Assembly (NCBI RefSeq): GCF_963678635.1
Contig: NC_087065.1
Span: 28,291,254-28,355,253, forward strand
Source of the DNA: Symsagittifera roscoffensis
Taxonomy: Eukaryota > Xenacoelomorpha > Acoela > Convolutidae
Direction of reading: 5' to 3'
DNA length: 64,000 nucleotides
Part shown: one piece after another, positions 1-11,430 of the stretch
How the letters are laid out: the number at the start of each line of letters is the position of its first letter
Numbering within the stretch: position 1 is the first letter of the stretch
Translations under genes and position numbers: made by a program
The notes under the pieces: model-generated
What the model saw: the letters and a program-made list of their open reading frames with translations, nothing else
Database searches by the model: none
Told to the model about the DNA's origin: nothing

Positions 1-1312
1 TGAAAGTATAGTGCAAAATTCGAAAAACAAATTGCACCTTGAAAATTCTGGTGAAAATTTAAGCAACTTATGTTTTCTTCAATTTTTGTCCAATCATGAC
101 CCAATTTGAGAAAACCTTTGACGTTTCAAGTTTTTGTTCGTTTTGTCCAGATAATTTAAATTAGAACTATATATTGCGAAGCAGTTGGCAACCAAATTTC
201 ATATAAGCAGAGAGTTGCACCGAGTTTGGACAAAAAATTTTAATGAAAAAAATTTTAATGAAAAGTTTTTTATTTTGAACTTGTTTGTGATGCTAGATGT
301 TAGAGTTCTATAAAACTGGATAATTGAAGCGTTAAAAACTACAAGTTTTGTGTTTCTGAAGCGTTTTCTTCAGTCTAAGCTAACAGAATTTTTCTCTTTA
401 GACTTCAATTTTCTGAATAGACATCCCTTCAATCCTAAGATAAGAAAGAAAACAGTGAAATCAAAATAATTTTTTCTATTTTCATGACTTGTTTGGGTCG
501 TTTCACTTTTGACCAAAAGTTAACGTTTGTCATTCTCAAAAAAGAAAAAGCTATCGATCACGCTTTTTCGGAATTGAGCTTATTTATCTGCAAGTGTAGC
601 CCAATAAACTTCTTAAAAACACAAATTTTATCACAGATGCAAGGCAAAATGATTGCCCTAATTCAGAAAAATAATTAATCCGGCAACTTGTTATCAGACA
701 ATTTTGCCCAAAAAATCGAGTTTGCAGAGTCTTTGCGGATGTAGTAATAATCAGTAGCGGATATAGGGGATGGGGGGCGAACGCCTCCTCCCTTACAAGA
801 ATTTGACTCCCTACCGACGCGAAGGGTCTCTTCTTTGAACTATTTTGAGGTATCCATTTTGGCTGATCTAAAATTTTTCTAAGGGTGTCTGTGGTGCCAA
901 AGTTTACTATTTTTGAGGGGAAATTGCGCACCGAGCAAACTCGATGTTTTGATCAACATTTCCCAAAACTTCCTAAAAAGGCGTTTTTGTTCTGTTTTTC
1001 AAATATTTGCCTGCGGTGCCTGTTTACTTTTCTCTCTTTTTATTTAACACCAAACGTCCCAAAATGTCGGTATAATATATGTTATTATAATTATTATGAT
1101 TTATATCATGATTATAATTTCTTATTGTTTCAGGAAAGGGAGGGTTGGTTGTTTCACTTTTGAAGGCCTTAAAAACAATGGTTTTTATTTATATTTAAGA
1201 AAAAAAACAATTCAAAATCATGCACTGGGACCAAAAAACATAGGTTGAAAATTAGGAAATAAAAACTGAAATTTGATAACTGATGTGCAATTAGAATTGA
1301 AAATAACTCACT

Positions 1313-1432
1313 TTTCAAATGCTTCCCGGCAACTTTGAGGTGATCGCCTTGTTCGGCAGATAAACCGTCTTCGATTATTCGTTCAAACTGAAAGTTCATC
1401 AAGTCTGACTTTTTCGGTTTTCGCTCAGTTCT
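1313..1432 (-). other. Candidate internal exon carried in the large repeat
   Basis: On the minus strand a tttag acceptor is followed by 40 open codons starting TERKPKKSDLMNFQFE, then a gtgagt donor. The reading is charged and protein-like (ERIIEDGLSAEQGDHLK). The same exon with both splice sites recurs at about 12743-12862. I do not recognise the family. It lies on the same strand and downstream of the candidate start exon at 1902-2040, so the two could belong to one gene. Function unknown. Confidence 0.4.
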
Positions 1433-1901
1433 AAACAATGTTTTAATAATGAAAAATGAACGCTTTGAAGTCCCTAAAACTTTTAGAATTGGCAACCGAT
1501 TTAATATTAAAATTTTCAAACTAAGGTTTTCTTTCAGTTAAAATTGACCAAATTAAAACTTATTTAAACCCCGCCCACTGCGACCAAAGATTTGCTTTTA
1601 CTATTTATGATCCAGCCGTAATCGTATTTTTTCTCAAACTCCAATCAGGCTTTGGCTCTTTTTCCATTCGCCCCAAATGAATTCAACTATCTAACACTCA
1701 TAGTAATAACACTACCAATAACCTATAGTTCAATTGAAGCACCAAATTCTAAATTTTAAAATGTTGCACAGAAATAACAAATTAAATAAGATGAGGAAAA
1801 ATTGCAAAACCGAGGTAGAAGCAAAATTTTATAATGTCAGTAAAAATGCAAAGTATCTTGTAAAAATTTGGAAAAAAATGCATTTTCAGGGCGGGTAATC
1901 A

Positions 1902-2040
1902 CTGAGGTATCAAATATTGCTTTTTCACACTTCTTTGGTCGTGGCAGAAACAGTTCGAAGTCGTTTCTTCGGGCCTCGTCTCCATACTTGCTAAAAGTTA
2001 ATTTTGGCTTTTCTTCCGATTCAGTTGTATCTTCTGCCAT
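1902..2040 (-). other. Candidate start exon, acidic N-terminus
   Basis: The minus strand opens with ATG and reads MAEDTTESEEKPKLTFSKYG, about 45 residues to the sequence FDTS, where a GTGATT donor-like site follows. The peptide has an acidic start, then basic KKCEK, typical of a real N-terminus rather than chance reading. The copy at about 13335-13473 has two extra bases next to the putative donor, changing the last residues. The rest of the gene is not visible between the exons. Unrecognised. Confidence 0.4.
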
Positions 2041-2049
2041 CAATTTGAA

Positions 2050-3380
2050 GATTTTTTTAAAATAAGAAAAGGATGATTTTCTTAAATTTAGTTTAGCTTG
2101 AATTGAATAATGTTGAGATTAACTCCAACGTTCAAACGCTTTGATTAATTGTTTTCAATAATGTTTGCAATAACAAGTTTTTAATTGTTTTCAATACTGT
2201 AGAATTGAAACCGAATTCGTATTTTTCTTCTAATTGGTTTTGATGATGTAGAATTCAAAACCACCAGGCATTGAAAAAGAAGCAAACGAAAGCACAATCT
2301 TTACAGTTTTTCAGCCTCTTACACCGATAATCTCTCTGTGTTTTTGTGTGACTAAGCCAGTGCCACACACAAATGCTGCATTCATACTTGTTGTCGTCAT
2401 AAAAACTAAGCTTCTTTTTGTATGTTCAATCGACTTTTGTTTTCATCACAGTTTGATAAAAGGTATAATACGACCAATAACTGGAATTTCCAGTTCCAGC
2501 GACATCTGGAGTTAAATCGCAAAATTCTAGAGTTTAGATACAAAAAAAGGTAGAAACTTGCACATGGTTTCAAACAAAAGTGTGAGAAGCCGAGCTACTC
2601 AGACTTTTTTTGTCATTTAGAAGCTGATCAATCATATCTTTGATCAGGGGGGGGGGATCTAGGATTTTCTCGAAGGGGGGGGGGGATTTTCAAAAAATTT
2701 TCATAATTTTGTTGAATTTTTTCAGGTCGACCAAATTGATTTTCCGAGTTTTCCCAAATCACTAAAAGGATCATGTTTTGGCCAATTTTTTTTGTGCATC
2801 GATGACAAAACAATTGGCAAAAAAAGGCGTTTTTAGGCACTTTTTGGACAATTTTGACCAAAAAAATTGGTTTTTTTTCAACACCCCCCCCCTTTCAAAT
2901 TAGTATAGATTTGCGCCTTAAAAAATTTTAAGGTCAGCTAGCCAACAATGAAGGTCTTAAAATAGTAAAGTAGTACCAATATAGGTACTCTTTGAGTAGT
3001 CAGGGGGTGGAATCTTTGAGGGGGGGGGGGGGGGCAAGATAAAAACCGAGCAAGATAAAACCGAGCAAAGTGTTAATTTTTATACAGATATCGGCGAAAG
3101 CAGAGTAAGGTGTGTTAGAAAGATTGCGATGTATGACAGAACATTCTAAAAATACACAACACGCACTTGGATGAAAATTTTGATCAAATGAACTATAAAA
3201 GGTTACAGAATTCATGAAAAAGATCCGCAAGAATTTGTTTTGAGAAGATATTTAAAAAAACTGAGTAATTCATTAGCAATAAACTCTCAAATTACTTCTC
3301 AAATTACATAGACTAGTCGATTCAATATCGTTTTTGGCTCAAGGTTTAGTGAATGAAAATTAAAATGAAAACGCAAAAAA
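2050..3380. other. Non-coding leader with long G-runs
   Basis: No convincing exon. It holds G-runs of 7-16 bases near 2647-2685 and 3003-3034, each next to a phrase like gatctaggattttctcgaag. The same phrase recurs near 9661 and 10301. The runs differ in length between the two 11.4-kb copies (14089-14112 and 14407-14431), as expected for replication or sequencing slippage. Confidence 0.6.
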
Positions 3381-3381
3381 A

Positions 3382-6300
3382 GCTAACGCGAGATAAATCG
3401 ATTGAGATATCGGCTCGATGAGATAATATGAATCAGTAGTGATAGCTTTTGGGTGTGTCCATGAACATAACGAATCACAGCACACTGAATGAAATTAAAC
3501 AGCATAAATAGCTTAGCAAATAGCCCTGGTCAACTACTAAGAGATTATGTTAAAACATACACATTCAAGCCCTAGCCGAGGTCCGCGACGTATCTCGGGA
3601 CCAAAGGATGTCGCAGAAATGTCCATCGCCGGTTAAGAAAACCTCCTTTGCGTCAAAGTCTGAGTCGCGCAAAGTCACCACAAAAGTCGCGCAAAATCGC
3701 AAGTTTAGATCACCTTCTTTTCACTCCATAATTTTAAAATCTAGATCCTACAGATGTAACAGGTTTTTTTGATCTTTACCGTCCCGAACAATCCATTCAG
3801 AGTCTCATGCCAACACTAGGTTTCCAATCAAACCGAGTTCCCATGGTCAACACTAGAGTTCCCATGGTCAAACCGGAGATTTTCAGTCTCAATGGTCTGA
3901 AGATTTCAATTTTTGGTTCCAAGGGTGTGAACCGGTCAAATTTCGGTATCAACGCTCTAAACGTGCCAAATTTTAGTCCCTACAGTCTGAAACAAAACCA
4001 CGACCTCTAATTATGAGCAATGTCAAACAAAATTGAAAGTTTGAGAACAAAAAATAATAATTTTTAATCTGGTAAAGTCTGAAAGGCCGAACCAAACCAA
4101 ACAAAACACGACAAAGTGGAACAAATTCATTAAAAATCTGGTTCAGCCGGACAAAGACAAGCAAAGACGGATTTCATCCGAAAGTATAAGAAAAAACATT
4201 TTGAGTCGCGAGTGTTGCACCATTTTTTTGAGCCGCGCATAGTCGGGAAATTTCTTCAAGGCCTCGCAAAGTTCCGACATACCCATTTTGAGTCGCAATG
4301 ATCACAACATACCCATTTTAAGTCGCTATGATCACAATATACCCATTTTGAGTTGCAATGGTCACGACTTACCCGTGTTGGGTGGCGATGGTTGCGACAT
4401 AGGTCACCACTCTCGGCCCAAGAGCTGTAATGCGCTGTGACCTAAATGATTTTTACTGGAAAACTTTTACCAACTGTAGCAATTTTGTTTTAGAAGCAAT
4501 ATCTTGCTCAAGTTTTTCTGAGTTTTCTGAGTTTTCTCTCTCAGTTTCTCTGAGTTTTATCTCTGTTGTTTTAATTTTCTCGCTGAGAATGTTTCACGTC
4601 ACATGAACAAATTCTTTACTCCGCTTAATCGAGAAAGAGTTCACTAGGATCCAAAACTTAGTGTAGATGAGGAAAACTGGAATTTTCAGACCCGGATTAC
4701 ATTGGTATGTCATTGAAACCAAATACTGATAGTTCCATAGGAGGTAGCTTTTAGAATGTTTTGTTGGTCTATGTAAAAGTTCTATTGAACTTCGAAGGTG
4801 TGTGTTGTCCAAAGTGGACATTGAAAACAGGCATTTTAGAGAGTAAAATCCTGAGTTTGCGCTTAATTTTGATCCCTAGTTTATGATCAGACAATCGATA
4901 CCAAAATTTGGTCTTTCCAGACTTTTGCTACCAAATGTTGGTATTTTGAGACTTTGCAGAACTAGGCACGGTGTCTTCGACCGGCGCTACCGAATGAAAA
5001 TTAACTAAGACCGGCGTAACCAAACCAAACTCGGGTTGAGGTAGCTGCGTTATGATCAAATTGTTAAATTTTCTATGACCAGAGCGTCGCATGTTCAGAG
5101 ACGAGAATTCAATTTATTCCATGGGAAACCTGAACGGATTATTTGTGGCCAACAAAAATCCGTTAAGACCTCAGACCTTGACGAGAAAAAATACCGAAAG
5201 CATCCGCTAGGACTGCGGGGACCAGATATTGACATGTTCAGACCAAGGGGACTCGCAGTGGATTAACGACTAGTTTTTCGATCATGTCGCGAATAAGTTT
5301 TTGACCATTTGACCATGTCGCGAAAAATTGTTCGACCATGTCGCCTCTTTTTAGCCATACCGCGCAGTAGCGAAGCGGATTCATAGGGCGAAGGACGGGG
5401 GGAGGGGTGTCCTGCCGAATCAAAGGTCCCCCTTTGTTCTATTTTGAGATATCAATTTTCGGCTGAGAGACCGCAAAAAAAGCTAAAAAAGCTAACGCGA
5501 GATAAATCGATTGAGATATCGGTTCAATGGGATAATATGAATCAGTTATGATAGCTTTTGGGTGTGTCCATGAACATAACGAATCACAGCACACTGAATG
5601 AAATTAAACAGCATGAATAGCTTAGTAAATAGCCCTGGTCAACTACTAAGAAATTATGTTAAAACATACACATTCAAGCCCTAGCCGAGGTCCGCGACGT
5701 ATCTCGGGACCAAAGGATGTCGCAGAAATGTCCATCGCCGGTTAAGAAAACCTCCTTTGCGTCAAAGTCTGAGTCGCGCAAAGTCACCACAAAAGTCGCG
5801 CAAAATCGCAAGTTTAGATCACCTTCTTTTCGCTCCATAATTTTAAAATCTAGATCCTACAGATGTAACAGGTTTTTTTGATCTTTACCGTCCCGAACAA
5901 TCCATTCAGAGTCTCATGCCAACACTAGGTTTCCAATCAAACCGAGTTCCCATGGTCAACACTAGAGTTCCCATGGTCAAACCGGAGATTTTCAGTCTCA
6001 ATGGTCTGAAGATTTCAATTTTTGGTTCCAAGGGTGTGAACCGGTCAAATTTCGGTATCAACGCTCTAAACGTGCCAAATTTTAGTCCCTACAGTCTGAA
6101 AACAAAACCACGACCTCTAATTATGAGCAATGTCAAACAAAATTGAAAGTTTGAGAACAAAAAATAATAATTTTTAATCTGGTAAAGTCTGAAAGGCCGA
6201 ACCAAACCAAACAAAACACGACAAAGTGGAACAAATTCATTAAAAATCTGGTTCAGCCGGACAAAGACAAGCAAAGACGGATTTCATCCGAAAGTATAAG

Positions 6301-8944
6301 AAAAAACATTTTGAGTCGCGAGTGTTGCACCATTTTTTTGAGCCGCGCATAGTCGGGAAATTTCTTCAAGGACTCGCAAAGTTCCGACATACCCATTTTG
6401 AGTCGCAATGATCACAACATACCCATTTTAAGTCGCTATGATCACAATATACCCATTTTGAGTTGCAATGGTCACGACTTACCCGTGTTGGGTGGCGATG
6501 GTTGTGACATAGGTCACCACTCTCGGCCCAAGAGCTGTAATGCGCTGTGACCTAAATGATTTTTACTGGAAAACTTTTACCAACTGTAGCAATTTTGTTT
6601 TAGAAGCAATATCTTGCTCAAGTTTTTCTGAGTTTTCTGAGTTTTCTCTCTCAGTTTCTCTGAGTTTTATCTCTGTTGTTTTAATTTTCTCGCTGAGAAT
6701 GTTTCACGTCACATGAACAAATTCTTTACTCCGCTTAATCGAGAAAGAGTTCACTAGGATCCAAAACTTAGTGTAGATGAGGAAAACTGGAATTTTCAGA
6801 CCCGGATTACATTGGTATGTCATTGAAACCAAATACTGATAGTTCCATAGGAGGTAGCTTTTAGAATGTTTTGTTGGTCTATGTAAAAGTTCTATTGAAC
6901 TTCGAAGGTGTGTGTTGTCCAAAGTGGACATTGAAAATAGGCATTTTAGAGAGTAAAATCCTGAGTTTGCGCTTAATTTTGATCCCTAGTTTATGATCAG
7001 ACAATCGATACCAAAATTTGGTCATTCCAGACTTTTGCTACCAAATGTTGGTATTTTGAGACTTTGCAGAACTAGGCACGGTGTCTTCGACCGGCGCTAC
7101 CGAATGAAAATTAACTAAGACCGGCGTAACCAAACCAAACTCGGGTTGAGGTAGCTGCGTTATGATCAAATTGTTAAATTTTCTATGACCAGAGCGTCTC
7201 ATGTTCAGAGACGAGAATTCAATTTATTCCATGGGAAACCTGAACGGATTATTTGTGGCCAACAGAATCCGTTAAGACCTCAGACCTTGACGAGAAAAAA
7301 TACCAAAAGCATCCGCTAGGACTGCGGGGACCAGATATTGACATGTTCAGACCAAGGGGACTCGCAGTGGATTAACGACTAGTTTTTCGATCATGTCGCG
7401 AATAAGTTTTTGACCATTTGACCATGTCGCGAAAAATTGTTCGACCATGTCGCCTCTTTTTAGCCATACCGCGCAGTAGCGAAGCGGATTCATAGGGCGA
7501 AGGACGGGGGGAGGGGTGTCCTGCCGAATCAAAGGTCCCCCTTTGTTCTATTTTGAGATATCAATTTTCGGCTGAGAGACCGCAAAAAAAGCTAAAAAAG
7601 CTAACGCGAGATAAATCGATTGAGATATCGGTTCAATGAGATAATATGAATCAGTTATGATAGCTTTTGGGTGTGTCCATGAACATAACGAATCACAGCA
7701 CACTGAATGAAATTAAACAGCATGAATAGCTTAGTAAATAGCCCTGGTCAACTACTAAGAGATTATGTTAAAACATACACATTCAAGCCCTAGCCGAGGT
7801 CCGCGACGTATCTCGGGACCAAAGGATATCGCAGAAATGTCCATCGCCGGTTAAGAAAACCTCCTTTGCGTCAAAGTCTGAGTCGCGCAAAGTCACCACA
7901 AAAGTCGCGCAAAATTGCAAGTTTAGATCACCTTCTTTTCACTCCATAATTTTAAAATCTAGATCCTACAGATGTAACAGGTTTTTTTGATCTTTACCGT
8001 CCCGAACAATCCATTCAGAGTCTCATGCCAACACTAGGTTTCCAATCAAACCGAGTTCCCATGGTCAACACTAGAGTTCCCATGGTCAAACCGGAGATTT
8101 TCAGTCTCAATGGTCTGAAGATTTCAATTTTTGGTTCCAAGGGTGTGAACCGGTCAAGTTTCGGTATCAACGCTCTAAACGTGCCAAATTTTAGTCCCTA
8201 CAGTCTGAAAACAAAACCACGACCTCTAATTATGAGCAATGTCAAACAAAGTTGAAAATTTGAGAACAAAAAATAATAATTTTTAATCTGGTAAAGTCTG
8301 AAAGGCCGAACCAAACCAAACAAAACACGACAAAGTGGAACAAATTCATTAAAAATCTGGTTCAGCCGGACAAAGACAAGCAAAGACGGATTTCATCCGA
8401 AAGTATAAGAAAAAACATTTTGAGTCGCGAGTGTTGCACCATTTTTTTGAGCCGCGCATAGTCGGGAAATTTCTTCAAGGCCTCGCAAAGTTCCGACATA
8501 CCCATTTTGAGTCGCAATGATCACAACATACCCATTTTAAGTCGCTATGATCACAATATACCCATTTTGAGTTGCAATGGTCACGACTTACCCGTGTTGG
8601 GTGGCGATGGTTGCGACATAGGTCACCACTCTCGGCCCAAGAGCTGTAATGCGCTGTGACCTAAATGATTTTTACTGGAAAACTTTTACCAACTGTAGCA
8701 ATTTTGTTTTAGAAGCAATATCTTGCTCAAGTTTTTCTGAGTTTTCTGAGTTTTCTCTCTCAGTTTCTCTGAGTTTTATCTCTGTTGTTTTAATTTTCTC
8801 GCTGAGAATGTTTCACGTCACATGAACAAATTCTTTACTCCGCTTAATCGAGAAAGAGTTCACTAGGATCCAAAACTTAGTGTAGATGAGGAAAACTGGA
8901 ATTTTCAGACCCGGATTACATTGGTATGTCATTGAAACCAAATA
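3382..8944 (+). repeat. 2109-bp tandem array, copies 1 to 3
   Basis: Units start at 3382, 5491 and 7600, each at the same short motif (gctaacgcgag), giving an exact 2109-bp period. The third is cut off at about 8944, after 1.34 kb, in the middle of the unit. Each unit holds degenerate short repeats built on a gagttcccatggtca motif, three copies of a 30-bp cassette ending in atacccattttgagtcgc, and a tail with gaccatgtcgcga repeats and a G-run. Small ORFs of 61-76 codons recur on both strands, but nothing in them looks like a known protein. Confidence 0.92.
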
Positions 8945-11430
8945 ACTTTTTTAACTGAAAGTGAGAGTTGTTATTTTGATTTGATCATGGAGCATCAAAG
9001 TAAGGAGAAGGTTTTCGGTGGGGCGGGAAGTCTTGACCAATCTAACGGTCTCGACTCCTTCGTAAGGTTGGGGGTTGTATCTTCGTAATGTGGAAACTTA
9101 GCTCCAAAAAAACTTAATAGTTTCAATTATTTACAATACTGGCTGGTCTCGAAAAACAACTGATTTAATATTTGACAAAGCTTTTCCTACCGAAAATTCA
9201 AATTTACAATGATGCTAATTTTCTGTTTTTGTATAGTCGGGTGCAAAAAATGGTAGAGAAAAATTCATTTAAACACGCAAATGACCCCTAGAAAATTGCA
9301 AAAAGTTCGGACAGGCAGAATTAATTAACAAGAGCAGTCATTTTTATTTTGACAAACTTTTGCTAACTAGTTCGTTTTTTGTTGAGAGACTCAAGCTCGG
9401 TATGATATTTAAGGTTTTGCGTGCAAAACATTTCCGAAAACAAATCAAATGCTCTGCTTAATTAATTTTGTCTGTCCGAATTTTTAGTTACTTATTAAAT
9501 TCAGAAAATTTTTGCATAAAACCTTGTTTTCCAGACCAAAAATTATGTCCGAAGATTGCCTAAAAACTTCAGATTGTTTTCAACCTTTACTACACTGACA
9601 GATATTTGATTGTAACATGCCGATTTGAACATGTATTATTATGATTACTAATAGCAGGGACAGATCTAGGGTTTTCTCGAGGGGGAAGCGGATTTTCAAA
9701 AAAAAGAGAGAATTGCAAAATTGGGAACAAACACTTAAATAAATTAGGCAATCTAATTTTTTATTAGATAGCTCTTTTTTTTCTTGCAATTCTCTATGAG
9801 AGTTTATAGTTTTTAACAATTATATTAGATAAAGTCCTTAGTTTTTGATTTTTGAAATATTAAGGACCTTCAAGCAGAAAATTAAGTCTTACTTATTCTT
9901 TGAAGTTCCGCGTTTGCTTTTTTGTCGGTGTTTGCTGTTGTTTATCAGAAAAATTGCAGTTAATTAAAAAAATAAATTTTTTGCAAGACTCGTTTTGAAC
10001 AACTATATCGAAACAGGTCCTAAATTTTTGAAATCTTTTGGACGATCAGGTTAGAAAATAAGTCTTACTTATTCTTTGAAGTTCTGCGTTCGCTTTTTCT
10101 CGGTGTTTACTGTTTTTTGATCTGAAAAATTGCAACTCTCTGTCTCAAGGTTAGATTTTCATCTTAAGATTGCATAAAAATTTCAGATTGCTTGCAGAGT
10201 TTGCTCTACACTGGCAGATTTTTGTTTGTATCATACCGATTGGAAAACATTTTAAAACAATAGAGGGTTGTTATTATTAGCAGTAGCAATTCTAGAATTT
10301 TCTCGAGAGAGGGGACGGATTTTCAAAAAAAAGATAACAGCAAAAAGTTGAAACAAATGCCGTTGAATAATTAAAGCACCCTATTAATTTTTTAGATTGC
10401 TCTATTTGAATTATTTTGGGTGGTTTTTTCAAAAAGTAATAGAGCATAAGAAATTTTTGCATTTTTGTATAAGGTATTAGTTTTTAACAATTAGTCGGAT
10501 AAGATCTTATTTTTTGAGACCAAGCTACAAACTAAGTCTCACATATTCTTTGAAGTTCCGCGTTTGTTTTTTCTCGGTGGTCAGAAAAATTGCATTGAGT
10601 GCTGAATTTTTTTTGAAGAAGTTACCTTGAAATTGCTCACAATAGATGCCACTGCAAAATAGATCCCTCTAAAAAATAGATACCCAGGACAGAGGTCGGA
10701 CATAGATAGAAATCAAGGGGGCATTTCAACAAAAGTAGAGAAATGCAAAAAGTTGGAACAAACACTTTTGAATGAATAGAGCCAGCTAATAACTTACTGA
10801 TTTGTTCTATTCATTCGGACAAGGTCGAACATGGTCGAAAAAGGTCGGTCAAGATCAAACAAATAGAGAAATCGAGCGGGTGGATTTTCAGAAAAAATAG
10901 AGAAATGCAAAACGTTGGAACTAACAATTTCGAATAAATTGAGCAATCTAATAATTCATTAGATTGCCCTTGCTATTTATTCGGACCAGGTCGGACAAGG
11001 TCTTAAATTTTGGAAATATTTCTGACCTTTAAGCTAAAAATTGAGTTTTACTTATTTTTTGAAGGTGCGCGTTTGCTTTTGTCGGTGCTTTCTGTTGAGA
11101 AATCACCTTGAAATTGCTCAAAAGTATATGCCTCTGAAAAAGCGCAATCAATTGTTGTTCTGACAGTTCTTATACACTTTGAAAAATTGCATAAGAACGG
11201 TCTGACAGTTCTTATGACAGTTCTTATGCATAATTTTCACGCCATTTCACTGCCTGAAGGTCGAAAACAATATGATAAACTACATTGATGTTTTAAATTT
11301 ACCGGACACAAGAAACAAAATTTGAAAATTCAAAGGCTGTTCTCAAACTAATTCCAGATAAGACAAGAAAAAAAGAGAACAAAATTGCTTAGAGTTTTAC
11401 CAGAATTATTATAATTAAATTTTTTTGAAA
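8945..11430. repeat. Degenerate AT-rich repeats, tail of the first large unit
   Basis: Several decayed copies of a roughly 600-bp module follow one another: the phrase around acactgacagat...tgtaacatgccgat at 9593 recurs at 10212, and the tctag(a/g)gttttctcgag phrase at 9661 recurs at 10301. Between 10690 and 11050 short repeats of ggacaaggtcg and related forms occur. No gene is supported here. Confidence 0.55.

Larger units (their letters stand above)
1..11430 (+). repeat. First copy of an 11.43-kb tandem repeat
   Basis: Position 1 onward matches position 11431 onward almost base for base (484 pairs with 11914, 885 with 12315). The unit therefore begins at or before the window edge and repeats at 11.43 kb. 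Order inside: a 3.4-kb leader, 2.6 copies of a 2109-bp repeat, then about 2.5 kb of degenerate AT-rich sequence. Differences between the copies are few: substitutions, G-run length changes, and a 23-bp loss in the second copy. This indicates a recent duplication or active homogenisation. Confidence 0.9.

Noticed and set aside
584-931. 115-codon minus-strand ORF (and its copy at 12014-12364)
   Set aside because: It overlaps the dispersed element also seen at 18840-19150 and crosses G-runs. No protein family.
3807-4010. Recurring 61-76 codon ORF in every 2109-bp unit
   Set aside because: It is present because the unit is duplicated. The text follows a degenerate short DNA repeat, and copy 1 has a frame change without other effect. 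No start context or domain.
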